In this document: piece after piece, positions 26,072-33,799 of the stretch
Numbering within the stretch: position 1 is the first letter of the stretch
Layout: every line of letters begins with the position of its first letter
From: an uncultured Collinsella sp.
Lineage (GTDB): Bacteria; Actinomycetota; Coriobacteriia; Coriobacteriales; Coriobacteriaceae
Length of the DNA: 64,000 nt
Assembly: GCA_902472315.1 (NCBI GenBank)
Contig: CABRNM010000002.1
Location: forward strand, 62,001 to 126,000
Reading direction: 5' to 3'
The notes under the pieces: model-generated
Database searches by the model: none
The model's input: only the letters and a program-made list of their open reading frames with translations
Told to the model about the DNA's origin: nothing
Program-made: the position numbers and the translations under genes

Positions 26072-26862
26072 TGCCTATCGGACCTGCGCGAATGCCGCTC
26101 TTCGATCACCTGGGAGAGCTCCGTCGCCGCCTGACCATCGTGGTCGTGTCGGTGTTTGCCGCCGCTATCGTGCTGTATTTCGCCACGCCTGTGGTGCTCG
26201 ACATCCTGGAAGACCCCATCCGCTCTTTTGTGCCGGACGGTAAGTTCTACATCACCACCACGCTCGGTGGCTTTGGTTTGCGCTTTTCGCTGGCCATCAA
26301 GATGGCCGTTGTCATGTGCACGCCCATGATCATCTGGCAGATTCTGGCGTTTTTCCTGCCGGCGCTTCGCCCCAACGAGCGCAAGTGGGTCGTGCCCACG
26401 GTGCTCGCCTCGACGGTGCTGTTCTTCCTGGGCGCCATTTTCTGCTATTTCATCATCATTCCTGCGGGCTTTGAGTGGCTCATCGGCGAGACCTCGGCCG
26501 TCGCTACGGCGCTGCCCGATCTAGAGAACTACGTCAACATGGAGCTGCTCTTTATGATCGGCTTTGGCGTGGCGTTTGAGCTGCCGCTCATCATCTTCTA
26601 CCTGTCCGTCTTCCACATCGTGTCCTACGCTGCTTTCCGCGGTGCCTGGCGTTATGTATACGTTGGCCTGCTCGTGGGTTCGGCCGTGATCACGCCCGAC
26701 GGCTCGCCCGTCACCCTGGGCCTTATGTACGGTGCTCTGCTTTCGCTCTACGAGATCTCGCTCGCTATCGCCCGCGTGGTCATTACCGCGCGCGAGGGCA
26801 AAGAGGGCCTGTTCGTGAGCCGTCTGGACCTGTTCTCGGACGACGAGGACGACGAGGAGTAA
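26071..26862 (+). CDS. tatC: Sec-independent translocase TatC
   Basis: The 263-residue protein is the Tat signal-peptide receptor. It has six membrane helices, the N-terminal MPLFDHLGELRRRLTI motif and FLPALRPNERKWV in the first cytoplasmic loop, both family hallmarks. It shares a base with the end of tatA, so translation is coupled. The acidic C-terminus (SDDEDDEE) is unremarkable. hypA starts 6 bases downstream, linking Tat export and hydrogenase maturation in one transcript. Confidence 0.96.
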   Translation: MPIGPARMPLFDHLGELRRRLTIVVVSVFAAAIVLYFATPVVLDILEDPIRSFVPDGKFYITTTLGGFGLRFSLAIKMAVVMCTPMIIWQILAFFLPALRPNERKWVVPTVLASTVLFFLGAIFCYFIIIPAGFEWLIGETSAVATALPDLENYVNMELLFMIGFGVAFELPLIIFYLSVFHIVSYAAFRGAWRYVYVGLLVGSAVITPDGSPVTLGLMYGALLSLYEISLAIARVVITAREGKEGLFVSRLDLFSDDEDDEE

Positions 26863-26868
26863 AACGGT

Positions 26869-27225
26869 ATGCACGAGGTTGGCATTGTCAACGGCATACT
26901 CGATACAGTGATTCGCGCGGCGCGTGGGGCGGGGGCCTCGCGCGCCGTTTTGGTGACGCTGCGTATCGGGGATATGACCGAGGTCGTGCGCGAGGCGCTC
27001 GGCTTTGCCTGGGAGACGTTTCGCGACGAGGACCCGCTCACGCGCGGCTGCGAGCTTGCTGTGGAGGAAGTCCATCCACAAAGCGAGTGCCTGGACTGCG
27101 GCGAGGTCTTTGAGCACGACCGCTTCCATTGCCGCTGTCCCCAGTGTGGCGGCGCCAACGTGCGTCTGCTGCACGGCCGCGAGCTCGACATCGCCAGTAT
27201 CGAAATCGAAACCCCCGACGATTAA
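26869..27225 (+). CDS. hypA: Hydrogenase nickel-incorporation protein HypA
   Basis: The 118-residue metallochaperone has the nickel-binding N-terminus MHEVGIV (His2) and a zinc site made of two CxxC pairs (CLDCGEVF ... CRCPQCGG). It delivers Ni to the large subunit of NiFe hydrogenases together with HypB. It follows tatC closely and precedes hypB by 55 bases. No hydrogenase structural genes are in the window. Confidence 0.95.
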   Translation: MHEVGIVNGILDTVIRAARGAGASRAVLVTLRIGDMTEVVREALGFAWETFRDEDPLTRGCELAVEEVHPQSECLDCGEVFEHDRFHCRCPQCGGANVRLLHGRELDIASIEIETPDD

Positions 27226-27280
27226 CCCGCCAGCCACCTGGGGACAGGGTACAAAGGGGCTAAAGTAAGGAGCGCTAAGT

Positions 27281-27964
27281 ATGGCCGAGAAAACGATTGA
27301 TATCGCGTCGCCGATCCTGTCGCGCAACGAGCGCCTGGCAGATCAGCTGCGTCAGCGATTTAATGAGACAGGCACCTATGTGATCAATGTGCTGTCGAGC
27401 CCTGGCTCGGGCAAGACCACTACGATTCTGGGCACCAACGAGCGCCTGCGCGACAAGGCCGGCTTGCGCTGCGCCGTCATCGAGGGCGATATCGCCTCGG
27501 ACGTCGACGCCATCACCATGAAGGAAGCCGGCATGCCCGCCATCCAAATCAACACGGGCGGCCTGTGCCACCTCGAGGGCAACATGATCATGGAGGCCGT
27601 TGACGCCTTCGACCAGGCTGTGGGTCTGGAAAACATCGACGTCATCTTTATCGAAAACGTGGGCAACCTGGTCTGCCCAGTCGACTTTGACCTGGGCGAG
27701 AACCTGTCTATCATGATCCTCTCGGTGCCCGAGGGCGACGACAAGCCCATCAAGTACCCGGGCATCTTCCAGCACGCCGGCGCACAGCTGCTCAACAAGG
27801 TCGATGTGGCCCCGGCTTTCGATTTTGACATGGATAGGTATACTAAGACACTCGATGACCTCAATCCGCAGGCGCCGCGGTTTGCCGTGAGCGCGCGCAA
27901 GGGCGAGGGCATGGATGCCTGGTGCGATTGGCTCATCGGGCAGATTGAGCAAGCAAGGGCGTAA
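27281..27964 (+). CDS. hypB: Hydrogenase nickel-incorporation GTPase HypB
   Basis: The 227-residue GTPase has Walker A SSPGSGKTTTILG, switch/metal region IEGDIASDVDA, the G1/G3-like INTGGLCHLE (metal-binding Cys-His at the dimer interface), FIENVGNLVCPVDFDLGE and LLNKVDVAPAF (NKxD). It has no N-terminal His-rich stretch, so it is not a nickel-storage form. The start has AAGGAG. It works with HypA in Ni insertion. Confidence 0.96.
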   Translation: MAEKTIDIASPILSRNERLADQLRQRFNETGTYVINVLSSPGSGKTTTILGTNERLRDKAGLRCAVIEGDIASDVDAITMKEAGMPAIQINTGGLCHLEGNMIMEAVDAFDQAVGLENIDVIFIENVGNLVCPVDFDLGENLSIMILSVPEGDDKPIKYPGIFQHAGAQLLNKVDVAPAFDFDMDRYTKTLDDLNPQAPRFAVSARKGEGMDAWCDWLIGQIEQARA

Positions 27965-28018
27965 GTCGGCCGCCATACGGGCGGGCGTAGCCGCAGAGAT
28001 ACGAGATAGGAGCCTCTT

Positions 28019-30613
28019 TTGAAGCTCATCATCGCCGAGAAAAACGACGCCGCGCGTCAGATTGCCGAGCGGCTGACCACGGGTAAGCCCAAAAAGGACA
28101 AGGTGTACAACACCGCCATCTACCGTTTTGAGTGGAAGGGCGAGGAGTGCGTGACCATCGGCCTTGCCGGTCACATCCTAGCGCCCGATTTTTGCGACAG
28201 CGTGCTGTTCGATAAAAAGCTGGGCTGGTATTCGGTCACCGAGGACGGCGAGATGCTGCCGGCCGACATACCCGATGGCCTGGCCCGTCCGCCCTACGAC
28301 ACCAAGCGCAAGCCGTTCCTTGCCGACGGTATCTCCATTAAGGGCTGGAAGCTCGAGAGCCTGCCCTACCTCACGTGGGCACCGGTCATTAAACTGCCGG
28401 CCGAGAAGGAACTCATTCGCTCGCTCAAGAACCTGGCTAAGAAGTCCGACAGTGTCATCATCGCCACGGACTTCGATCGCGAGGGCGAGCTGATCGGTTC
28501 GGACGCCCTCAACAAGGTGCGCGAGGTTGCGCCCGACCTGCCGGTCGCCCGCGCCCAGTATTCTTCGTTTACCAAGGCCGAGATCACGCAGGCCTTTGAT
28601 AATCTCGTCTCGCTCGACCAGAACTTGGCCGACGCCGGCGAGAGCCGTCAGCACATCGACCTCATTTGGGGCGCGGTGCTCACGCGCTACCTGACGCTCG
28701 CCAAGTTTGGCGGCTTTGGCAACGTGCGTTCCGCCGGCCGCGTGCAGACGCCGACGCTCGCCCTGGTGGTCGAGCGCGAGCGCGAGCGCATGGCGTTTGT
28801 GCCCGAAGACTATTGGCAGATCCGTGGCATGGGCGCCGCGCAGGGCGCTGCCGAGGACGACCGCTTTAAGATCGCGCACAAGACGGCGCGTTTTACCGAC
28901 AAGGATGCTGCCGAGACGGCGTACGGCCACGTTGACGGCGCTACGACGGCGACCGTTGCCGCGGTGACCAAGCGCTCGCGTAAGCAGCAGCCGCCCACGC
29001 CGTTTGCGACCACCTCGCTGCAGGCTGCCGCCGCGGCCGAGGGCATCTCGCCTGCGCGTACGATGCGCATCGCCGAGTCCCTCTACATGGCGGGCCTCAT
29101 CAGCTACCCGCGTGTCGATAATACCGTGTACCCTGCGACGCTCGATCTGGGCGCCGTGGTGAGCGACCTGGCAAAGATCAATCCGGCGCTGGCGCCCGTA
29201 TGCAAAAAGGTGCTCGCCGGTCCCATGAAGCCCACGCGCGGCAAGGTCGAGACCACCGACCACCCGCCTATCTATCCCACGGGCGAGGGCGATCCGTCCA
29301 CGCTCGACGGCGGCCAGCGTAAGCTCTACGACCTCATCGCCCGTCGCTTCCTAGCGACGCTTATGGGTCCCGCGACCATCGAGAATACCAAGCTCGAGCT
29401 CGACGTGAACGGCGAGCCGTTCGTGGCCTCGGGCGACGTGCTCGTGACCCCCGGTTTCCGCGAGGCATACCCGTACGGTCTCAAGCGCGACGAGCAGATG
29501 CCGCCGCTGGAGCAGGGCGATACGGTCGACGTGTTCGACATTAAGCTCGAGGCCAAGCAGACCGAGCCGCCCGCGCGCTACAGCCAGGGCAAGCTCGTGC
29601 AGGAGATGGAAAAGCGCGGCCTGGGTACCAAGTCCACGCGCGCGAGCATCATCGAGCGCCTGTACGCCGTGCGCTATCTCAAAAACGATCCCGTTGAGCC
29701 AAGCCAGCTGGGCATTGCCATCATTGACGCGCTGTCGCAGTTTGCCCCGCGCATCACGAGCCCCGATATGACCAGTGAGCTCGACGGCGACATGACTCGC
29801 GTGGAGCGCGGCGAGGACACCGAAGAGCATGTCGTGACGCACTCGCGCGCGCTGCTGGCCGGTGTGCTCGACGAGCTGCTCAAGCATACGCAGGAACTGG
29901 GCGATGCTATCAGCGACGCCGTCACGGCCGATGCGCGCGTGGGCGCCTGCCCCAAGTGCGGCAAGGACTTGGTTATGAAGACGAGCGCCAAGACCCGCGG
30001 CAGCTTTATCGGCTGCATGGGCTGGCCCGACTGCGATGTGACCTATCCGGTGCCGAGCGGCGTCAAGGTGAGCCCGCTCGAGGGCGAGGCTGCTGTGTGC
30101 CCCGAATGCGGTGCGCCGCGCATTAAGTGCCAGCCGTTCCGCCAAAAGGCTTTCGAGATTTGCGTGAACCCCACATGCCCCACCAACTACGAGCCCGACC
30201 TTAAGGTGGGCGAGTGCAAGGTGTGCGCCGAGGCAGGACGCCATGGCGACCTGATCGCACACAAGAGCGAGAAGAGCGGCAAGCGCTTTATCCGCTGCAC
30301 CAACTATGACGACTGCGGCGTGAGCTATCCGCTGCCGGCGCGTGGCAAGCTCGAGGCGACGGGCGAGACCTGCCCCGAGTGCGGCGCCCCCATCGTGGTG
30401 GTCAACACCGCGCGCGGCCCGTGGCGCATCTGCGTGAACATGGACTGCCCGACCAAGGAGAAGAAGCCCGCCCGCGGCCGCAAGACCACGACCAAGGCGA
30501 GCGCGGCGAAGAAGACCTCGACTGCGAAGAAGACGACGGCTAAGAAAGCCACTGCCGCCAAGAAGACGACCACGAAGAAGTCGACTGCCAAGAAAGCAGC
30601 CGCCGACAAGTAA
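28019..30613 (+). CDS. topA: Type IA DNA topoisomerase (archaeal-like N-terminus)
   Basis: The 864-residue enzyme relaxes negative supercoils. It starts KLIIAEKNDAARQIAERL, which is like archaeal TopA and unlike the usual bacterial VESPAKAKTI. Acidic motif ATDFDREGELIG and active-site Y363 in LISYPRVDNT are present. The C-terminus has four CxxC zinc ribbons (about residues 641-817) and a Lys/Thr/Ala-rich tail (about 818-864), as in actinobacterial TopA tails. The start is TTG 28019 with GATAGGAGCC before it. Confidence 0.94.
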   Translation: MKLIIAEKNDAARQIAERLTTGKPKKDKVYNTAIYRFEWKGEECVTIGLAGHILAPDFCDSVLFDKKLGWYSVTEDGEMLPADIPDGLARPPYDTKRKPFLADGISIKGWKLESLPYLTWAPVIKLPAEKELIRSLKNLAKKSDSVIIATDFDREGELIGSDALNKVREVAPDLPVARAQYSSFTKAEITQAFDNLVSLDQNLADAGESRQHIDLIWGAVLTRYLTLAKFGGFGNVRSAGRVQTPTLALVVERERERMAFVPEDYWQIRGMGAAQGAAEDDRFKIAHKTARFTDKDAAETAYGHVDGATTATVAAVTKRSRKQQPPTPFATTSLQAAAAAEGISPARTMRIAESLYMAGLISYPRVDNTVYPATLDLGAVVSDLAKINPALAPVCKKVLAGPMKPTRGKVETTDHPPIYPTGEGDPSTLDGGQRKLYDLIARRFLATLMGPATIENTKLELDVNGEPFVASGDVLVTPGFREAYPYGLKRDEQMPPLEQGDTVDVFDIKLEAKQTEPPARYSQGKLVQEMEKRGLGTKSTRASIIERLYAVRYLKNDPVEPSQLGIAIIDALSQFAPRITSPDMTSELDGDMTRVERGEDTEEHVVTHSRALLAGVLDELLKHTQELGDAISDAVTADARVGACPKCGKDLVMKTSAKTRGSFIGCMGWPDCDVTYPVPSGVKVSPLEGEAAVCPECGAPRIKCQPFRQKAFEICVNPTCPTNYEPDLKVGECKVCAEAGRHGDLIAHKSEKSGKRFIRCTNYDDCGVSYPLPARGKLEATGETCPECGAPIVVVNTARGPWRICVNMDCPTKEKKPARGRKTTTKASAAKKTSTAKKTTAKKATAAKKTTTKKSTAKKAAADK

Positions 30614-30633
30614 CGGCGCAGTCGAAACATTGC

Positions 30634-30673
30634 CCAAAAAACGAGCGAGGGTCCCATGATCCTCGCTCGTTTT
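30634..30673. terminator. Bidirectional terminator after topA
   Basis: AAAAAACGAGCGAGG pairs perfectly with CCTCGCTCGTTTTTT (15 bp). Confidence 0.92.
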
Positions 30674-30675
30674 TT

Positions 30676-30734
30676 GACCGGCAGTTAGGGACATTCCTTT
30701 TTCTGCCGGCAGTTTAGGAACGTCCCTAACTGCC
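30676..30734. repeat. GGGAC-type inverted repeat with CCGGCAGTTAGGGAC arms
   Basis: Arms 30676-30695 and 30715-30734 pair at 19 of 20 positions. The same core (TAGGGACGTTCC) returns at 31805. Confidence 0.7.
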
Positions 30735-30754
30735 GGCTCGGAAACGACAAGGCG

Positions 30755-31738
30755 TTAGTTCACTTCGACGGGTTTGGCGCCGGGATAGCGCTCCTCAAAG
30801 TCTAGGCGGTACTTATTGTCATTGGTGCCCGCCACGTTGTCGCGCGACAGCGGCGCCACGATCTCGTTCTTATGGTCTGCGGGCTTTGCGTACTTTAAGC
30901 TGATCTCCCAGGCATCGCAGATCGCATCGATGCGGTGATCCAGGTCGTCGTACAGAGCAATGATGTCCTTCCACGAGCTGTAGTTCTTAGAGCTTGTGGG
31001 GACGTCCAGGTCCTCGACGATATCGTAGTACTGCTCGATGGTGTCTTCCGTGCGCTCGGCGACGTCGGCGAGATTTTGACGGGCGGTACGGTCCTCTTCC
31101 AGATAACCGCCATTGAACGCCTCTGCGCAGGCACGGACCTGGTTATCGAGATCTTCGAGCAGGTCGTAGTATTCGCTCAGGCGACGGTAGAGGTTTTGCT
31201 CGGAGAGGGTCGCCTGGCTGCCATCCTCGTCATCATCGTCGTCATCGTCAAAAAGGCTATTGGGGTCGTCGAGAGGCTTGAGGTCATCATCGTCAACATC
31301 ATGGTGCAGCTTAGTAATCTCGGCAGTCGTTTGCGTGGCGGCGTTGTCGAAAGGCTTGATCACAAAAAAGATGACCAAGGCGATGATAATTGCCACGAGC
31401 ACAACGATAACGGCGATAAGCGCCTTGGTGCTGCTCTTTTTGGCGGCGGGGGCCTGCGGTGAATCAGGCGCGTACGTAGATGCCGGTTGCTGTTGGGGCG
31501 GGGTGTCCGCGACGGGTATGCGCTGCGTCGTTTCGACCGCTGCGGGGCTGGCGGCGGGGTCGGGGCGATAGGCGAGGGGGTCGTCCGGCTTAGCTTGCGG
31601 CGTATCGAGGAAGCCGGTCTGCTCAAACGCGGGTTGGCCATTGCTTGCGGTTGTCTGCTCAACGGGTGCACCGCATGAGGTGCAGAACTTGGCATCATCT
31701 GCAAGAAGTTTGCCGCACGAGGCGCAATACCGAGACAT
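30755..31738 (-). CDS. Zinc-ribbon membrane protein, function unknown
   Basis: The 327-residue protein starts with a double-CxxC zinc ribbon (SRYCASCGKLLADDAKFCTSCG). A Pro/Gln/Ala-rich linker leads to one membrane helix (ALIAVIVVLVAIIIALVIFFV) and then an acidic extracellular part with a DDDDDDDEDGS run and helical sequence. This layout is common in Gram-positive envelope or sensor proteins. ATG 31738 was chosen over 31756 for its AAAGGAG site. It is alone between two repeat clusters. Confidence 0.85.
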   Translation of the reverse strand: MSRYCASCGKLLADDAKFCTSCGAPVEQTTASNGQPAFEQTGFLDTPQAKPDDPLAYRPDPAASPAAVETTQRIPVADTPPQQQPASTYAPDSPQAPAAKKSSTKALIAVIVVLVAIIIALVIFFVIKPFDNAATQTTAEITKLHHDVDDDDLKPLDDPNSLFDDDDDDDEDGSQATLSEQNLYRRLSEYYDLLEDLDNQVRACAEAFNGGYLEEDRTARQNLADVAERTEDTIEQYYDIVEDLDVPTSSKNYSSWKDIIALYDDLDHRIDAICDAWEISLKYAKPADHKNEIVAPLSRDNVAGTNDNKYRLDFEERYPGAKPVEVN

Positions 31739-31804
31739 TGCCACTCCTTTCGCCACATTTCAAATCAATACGACGATTATACCCAGCGCTCAAAAAAGTC
31801 GGCA

Positions 31805-31893
31805 GCTAGGGACGTTCCTTTTCTGCCGGCACTTTAGGAACGTCCCTAGCTGTCGCCTAGTCATTTAAGAGCGTCCCCAATGACTACCCAATG
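31805..31893. repeat. Composite GGGAC repeat cluster
   Basis: GCTAGGGACGTTCC (31805) pairs perfectly with GGAACGTCCCTAGC (31837). It is followed by an inverted copy of the GGGGACG...AATGACTAGG repeat (31856-31878) and a second partial copy to 31899. Confidence 0.65.
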
Positions 31894-31986
31894 ACTAGGC
31901 CCGATTTGGGGCGCGCCTGCCCCTGGGGTATCATGGCTTGGTTGATATATCTGCATTTACGCGCCTTATAGGAAGGGGCTGCGCTC

Positions 31987-32670
31987 ATGGCTTTTGAGCC
32001 CGCTCAACATAGCTTTATCACGCTCGAGGGCGTCGATGGTGCCGGCAAGTCCACGCAGGCGCGTCTGCTTGCCCGCGCGCTCGAACTCGCTGGCTATCAG
32101 GTTGTGAGCCTGCGCGAGCCGGGCGGCACCGCCATCAGCGAAAAGATCCGCGCTCTGCTGCTCGACCCCGCCAATACGGCGATGGGCGACACCTGCGAGT
32201 TGCTGCTCTACGAGGCGGCGCGCGCTCAGTTGGTGCACGAGGTCATAGCTCCCGCCCTCGCGGCCGGCAAGGTGGTCCTGTGCGACCGCTTCTACGATTC
32301 CACGACCTGCTACCAGGCATTTGCCGACGGCCTCGATCGCCAGATAGTGTGCGATGCCAATAACCTGGCCGTCGCGGGAACACACCCGGCGCTCACGCTC
32401 GTCTACCACATCACGCCCGAGCAGGCGGCGCTACGCATGGCAGCCCGTGGCGCGGCAGATCGCATGGAGGCAAAAGGCATGACATTCCAGGAGCGTGTTT
32501 ATCAGGGATTTTGCGCCATTGCTGCCGAGGAGCCAAACCGCGTAAAGCTCATCGACGCCACTGCGACCGTCGAGGAAGTCTTCGAGAAGACGGTCGAGCA
32601 GATTCGCGCGTACGGTCTCGTCATTTCGCAAGATGCTGTCGTCGCCGCGCTTGCCAAGGAGGCCGAGTAA
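31987..32670 (+). CDS. tmk: Thymidylate kinase
   Basis: The 227-residue kinase converts dTMP to dTDP. P-loop LEGVDGAGKSTQ, the substrate motif REPGGT and DRFYDSTTCYQ (DR(Y/F/H) motif) are present. It is preceded by GGAAGGGG. It forms a DNA-replication cluster with holB, which starts one base after its stop, and with ricT. This order tmk-holB-ricT is also common in Firmicutes. Confidence 0.95.
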   Translation: MAFEPAQHSFITLEGVDGAGKSTQARLLARALELAGYQVVSLREPGGTAISEKIRALLLDPANTAMGDTCELLLYEAARAQLVHEVIAPALAAGKVVLCDRFYDSTTCYQAFADGLDRQIVCDANNLAVAGTHPALTLVYHITPEQAALRMAARGAADRMEAKGMTFQERVYQGFCAIAAEEPNRVKLIDATATVEEVFEKTVEQIRAYGLVISQDAVVAALAKEAE

Positions 32671-32671
32671 C

Positions 32672-33799
32672 ATGGCCCCCGCTCAGGCAAGCCTGCTGGC
32701 CAAGCTCGACACCCAAGAGCGCGTTCGCGATTTTTTGACCAACGCCGTCGCCAGCGGCCGCGCATCGCACGCCTACCTGTTTTTGGGCGCTCCCGGTGCC
32801 GGCAAGCTCGATGCCGCATGGGCGCTCGCCCAGGCCTTCCTGTGCGAGCAGGACGGCTGCGGAGCATGCGACAGCTGCGTACGCGTTGCTCGGCATACGC
32901 ATCCTGACGTGCACTATTACACGCCCGAGAGCGCCACAGGCTACCTCATTGCCCAGACCCGCGAGCTGCTCGATGACGTGCCGCTGGCGCCCATCCGTGC
33001 CAAGGCCAAGGTCTACATCATCGATCGTGCCGAGCAACTGCGCGCTAACACCGCCAACGCGCTGCTCAAGACACTCGAGGAGCCGCCCGAGGGCGTTATG
33101 TTCATCTTGTTGGGCACCTCGGCAGACGTGATGTTGCCCACCATCGTGAGCCGCTGTCAGTGCGTGCCGTTTCGGCTGGTGTCGCCCACCGTGGCCGCGC
33201 AGGCCGTGAGCCGCGCGACGGGTCAGGATCTCGCGCGTTGCCGCATGGCGGTCGCCGTGGCGGGAAGCCCCACACGCGGCATCGAGTTCCTTAAGAGTGC
33301 CGAGCGCCAGGATGCTCGCCGCCAAATGGTCCGCGCCATCGATTCGCTCATCGCTGCCGACGAGGCTGATGTGCTCAGCCGCGCCAAGTCGCTCATCGTC
33401 GCCGTTAAGGCGCCGCTCGCCGAGGTCAAGTCCACACAGGAAAAGGTGCTCGAGCAAAACGCCGACTACCTGTCGCGTGGAGCATTGAAGCAGCTTGAGG
33501 ACCGCAACAAGCGCGAACTCAACGCGCGCGAGCGTTCGGGTATCATGGAAGCGCTGGCGAGCGCGCGGACGCTCATGCGCGACGTGCTGCTGACACTTCA
33601 GGACGAGGCGGCCGACGTCGTGAACGAAGACGTGCGCGACACGATCGGGCGGCTTGCCGCCGCGACGAATGTTGCGGGTGCCACCCGGGCGCTCGAGGCG
33701 GTCGCGACCGCCGAGCGCAACATCGCCAGAAACGTTACTCCCCAGCTGGCCATCGAGGTCATGCTGTTCGATATCAGGAAGGCACTGAAATGCCGTTAG
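32672..33799 (+). CDS. holB: DNA polymerase III delta-prime subunit
   Basis: The 375-residue clamp-loader subunit has an AAA+ core: FLGAPGAGKLDAAWALA (P-loop), the zinc module CGACDSCVRVARHTHPDV, LRANTANALLKTLEEPP and the sensor/arginine region PTIVSRCQCVPF (SRC motif). ATG 32672 was chosen for the GGAGG within the tmk end; the frame is open further upstream. Its last 10 bases overlap ricT. It is fairly long because of a helical C-terminal collar. Confidence 0.93.
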   Translation: MAPAQASLLAKLDTQERVRDFLTNAVASGRASHAYLFLGAPGAGKLDAAWALAQAFLCEQDGCGACDSCVRVARHTHPDVHYYTPESATGYLIAQTRELLDDVPLAPIRAKAKVYIIDRAEQLRANTANALLKTLEEPPEGVMFILLGTSADVMLPTIVSRCQCVPFRLVSPTVAAQAVSRATGQDLARCRMAVAVAGSPTRGIEFLKSAERQDARRQMVRAIDSLIAADEADVLSRAKSLIVAVKAPLAEVKSTQEKVLEQNADYLSRGALKQLEDRNKRELNARERSGIMEALASARTLMRDVLLTLQDEAADVVNEDVRDTIGRLAAATNVAGATRALEAVATAERNIARNVTPQLAIEVMLFDIRKALKCR

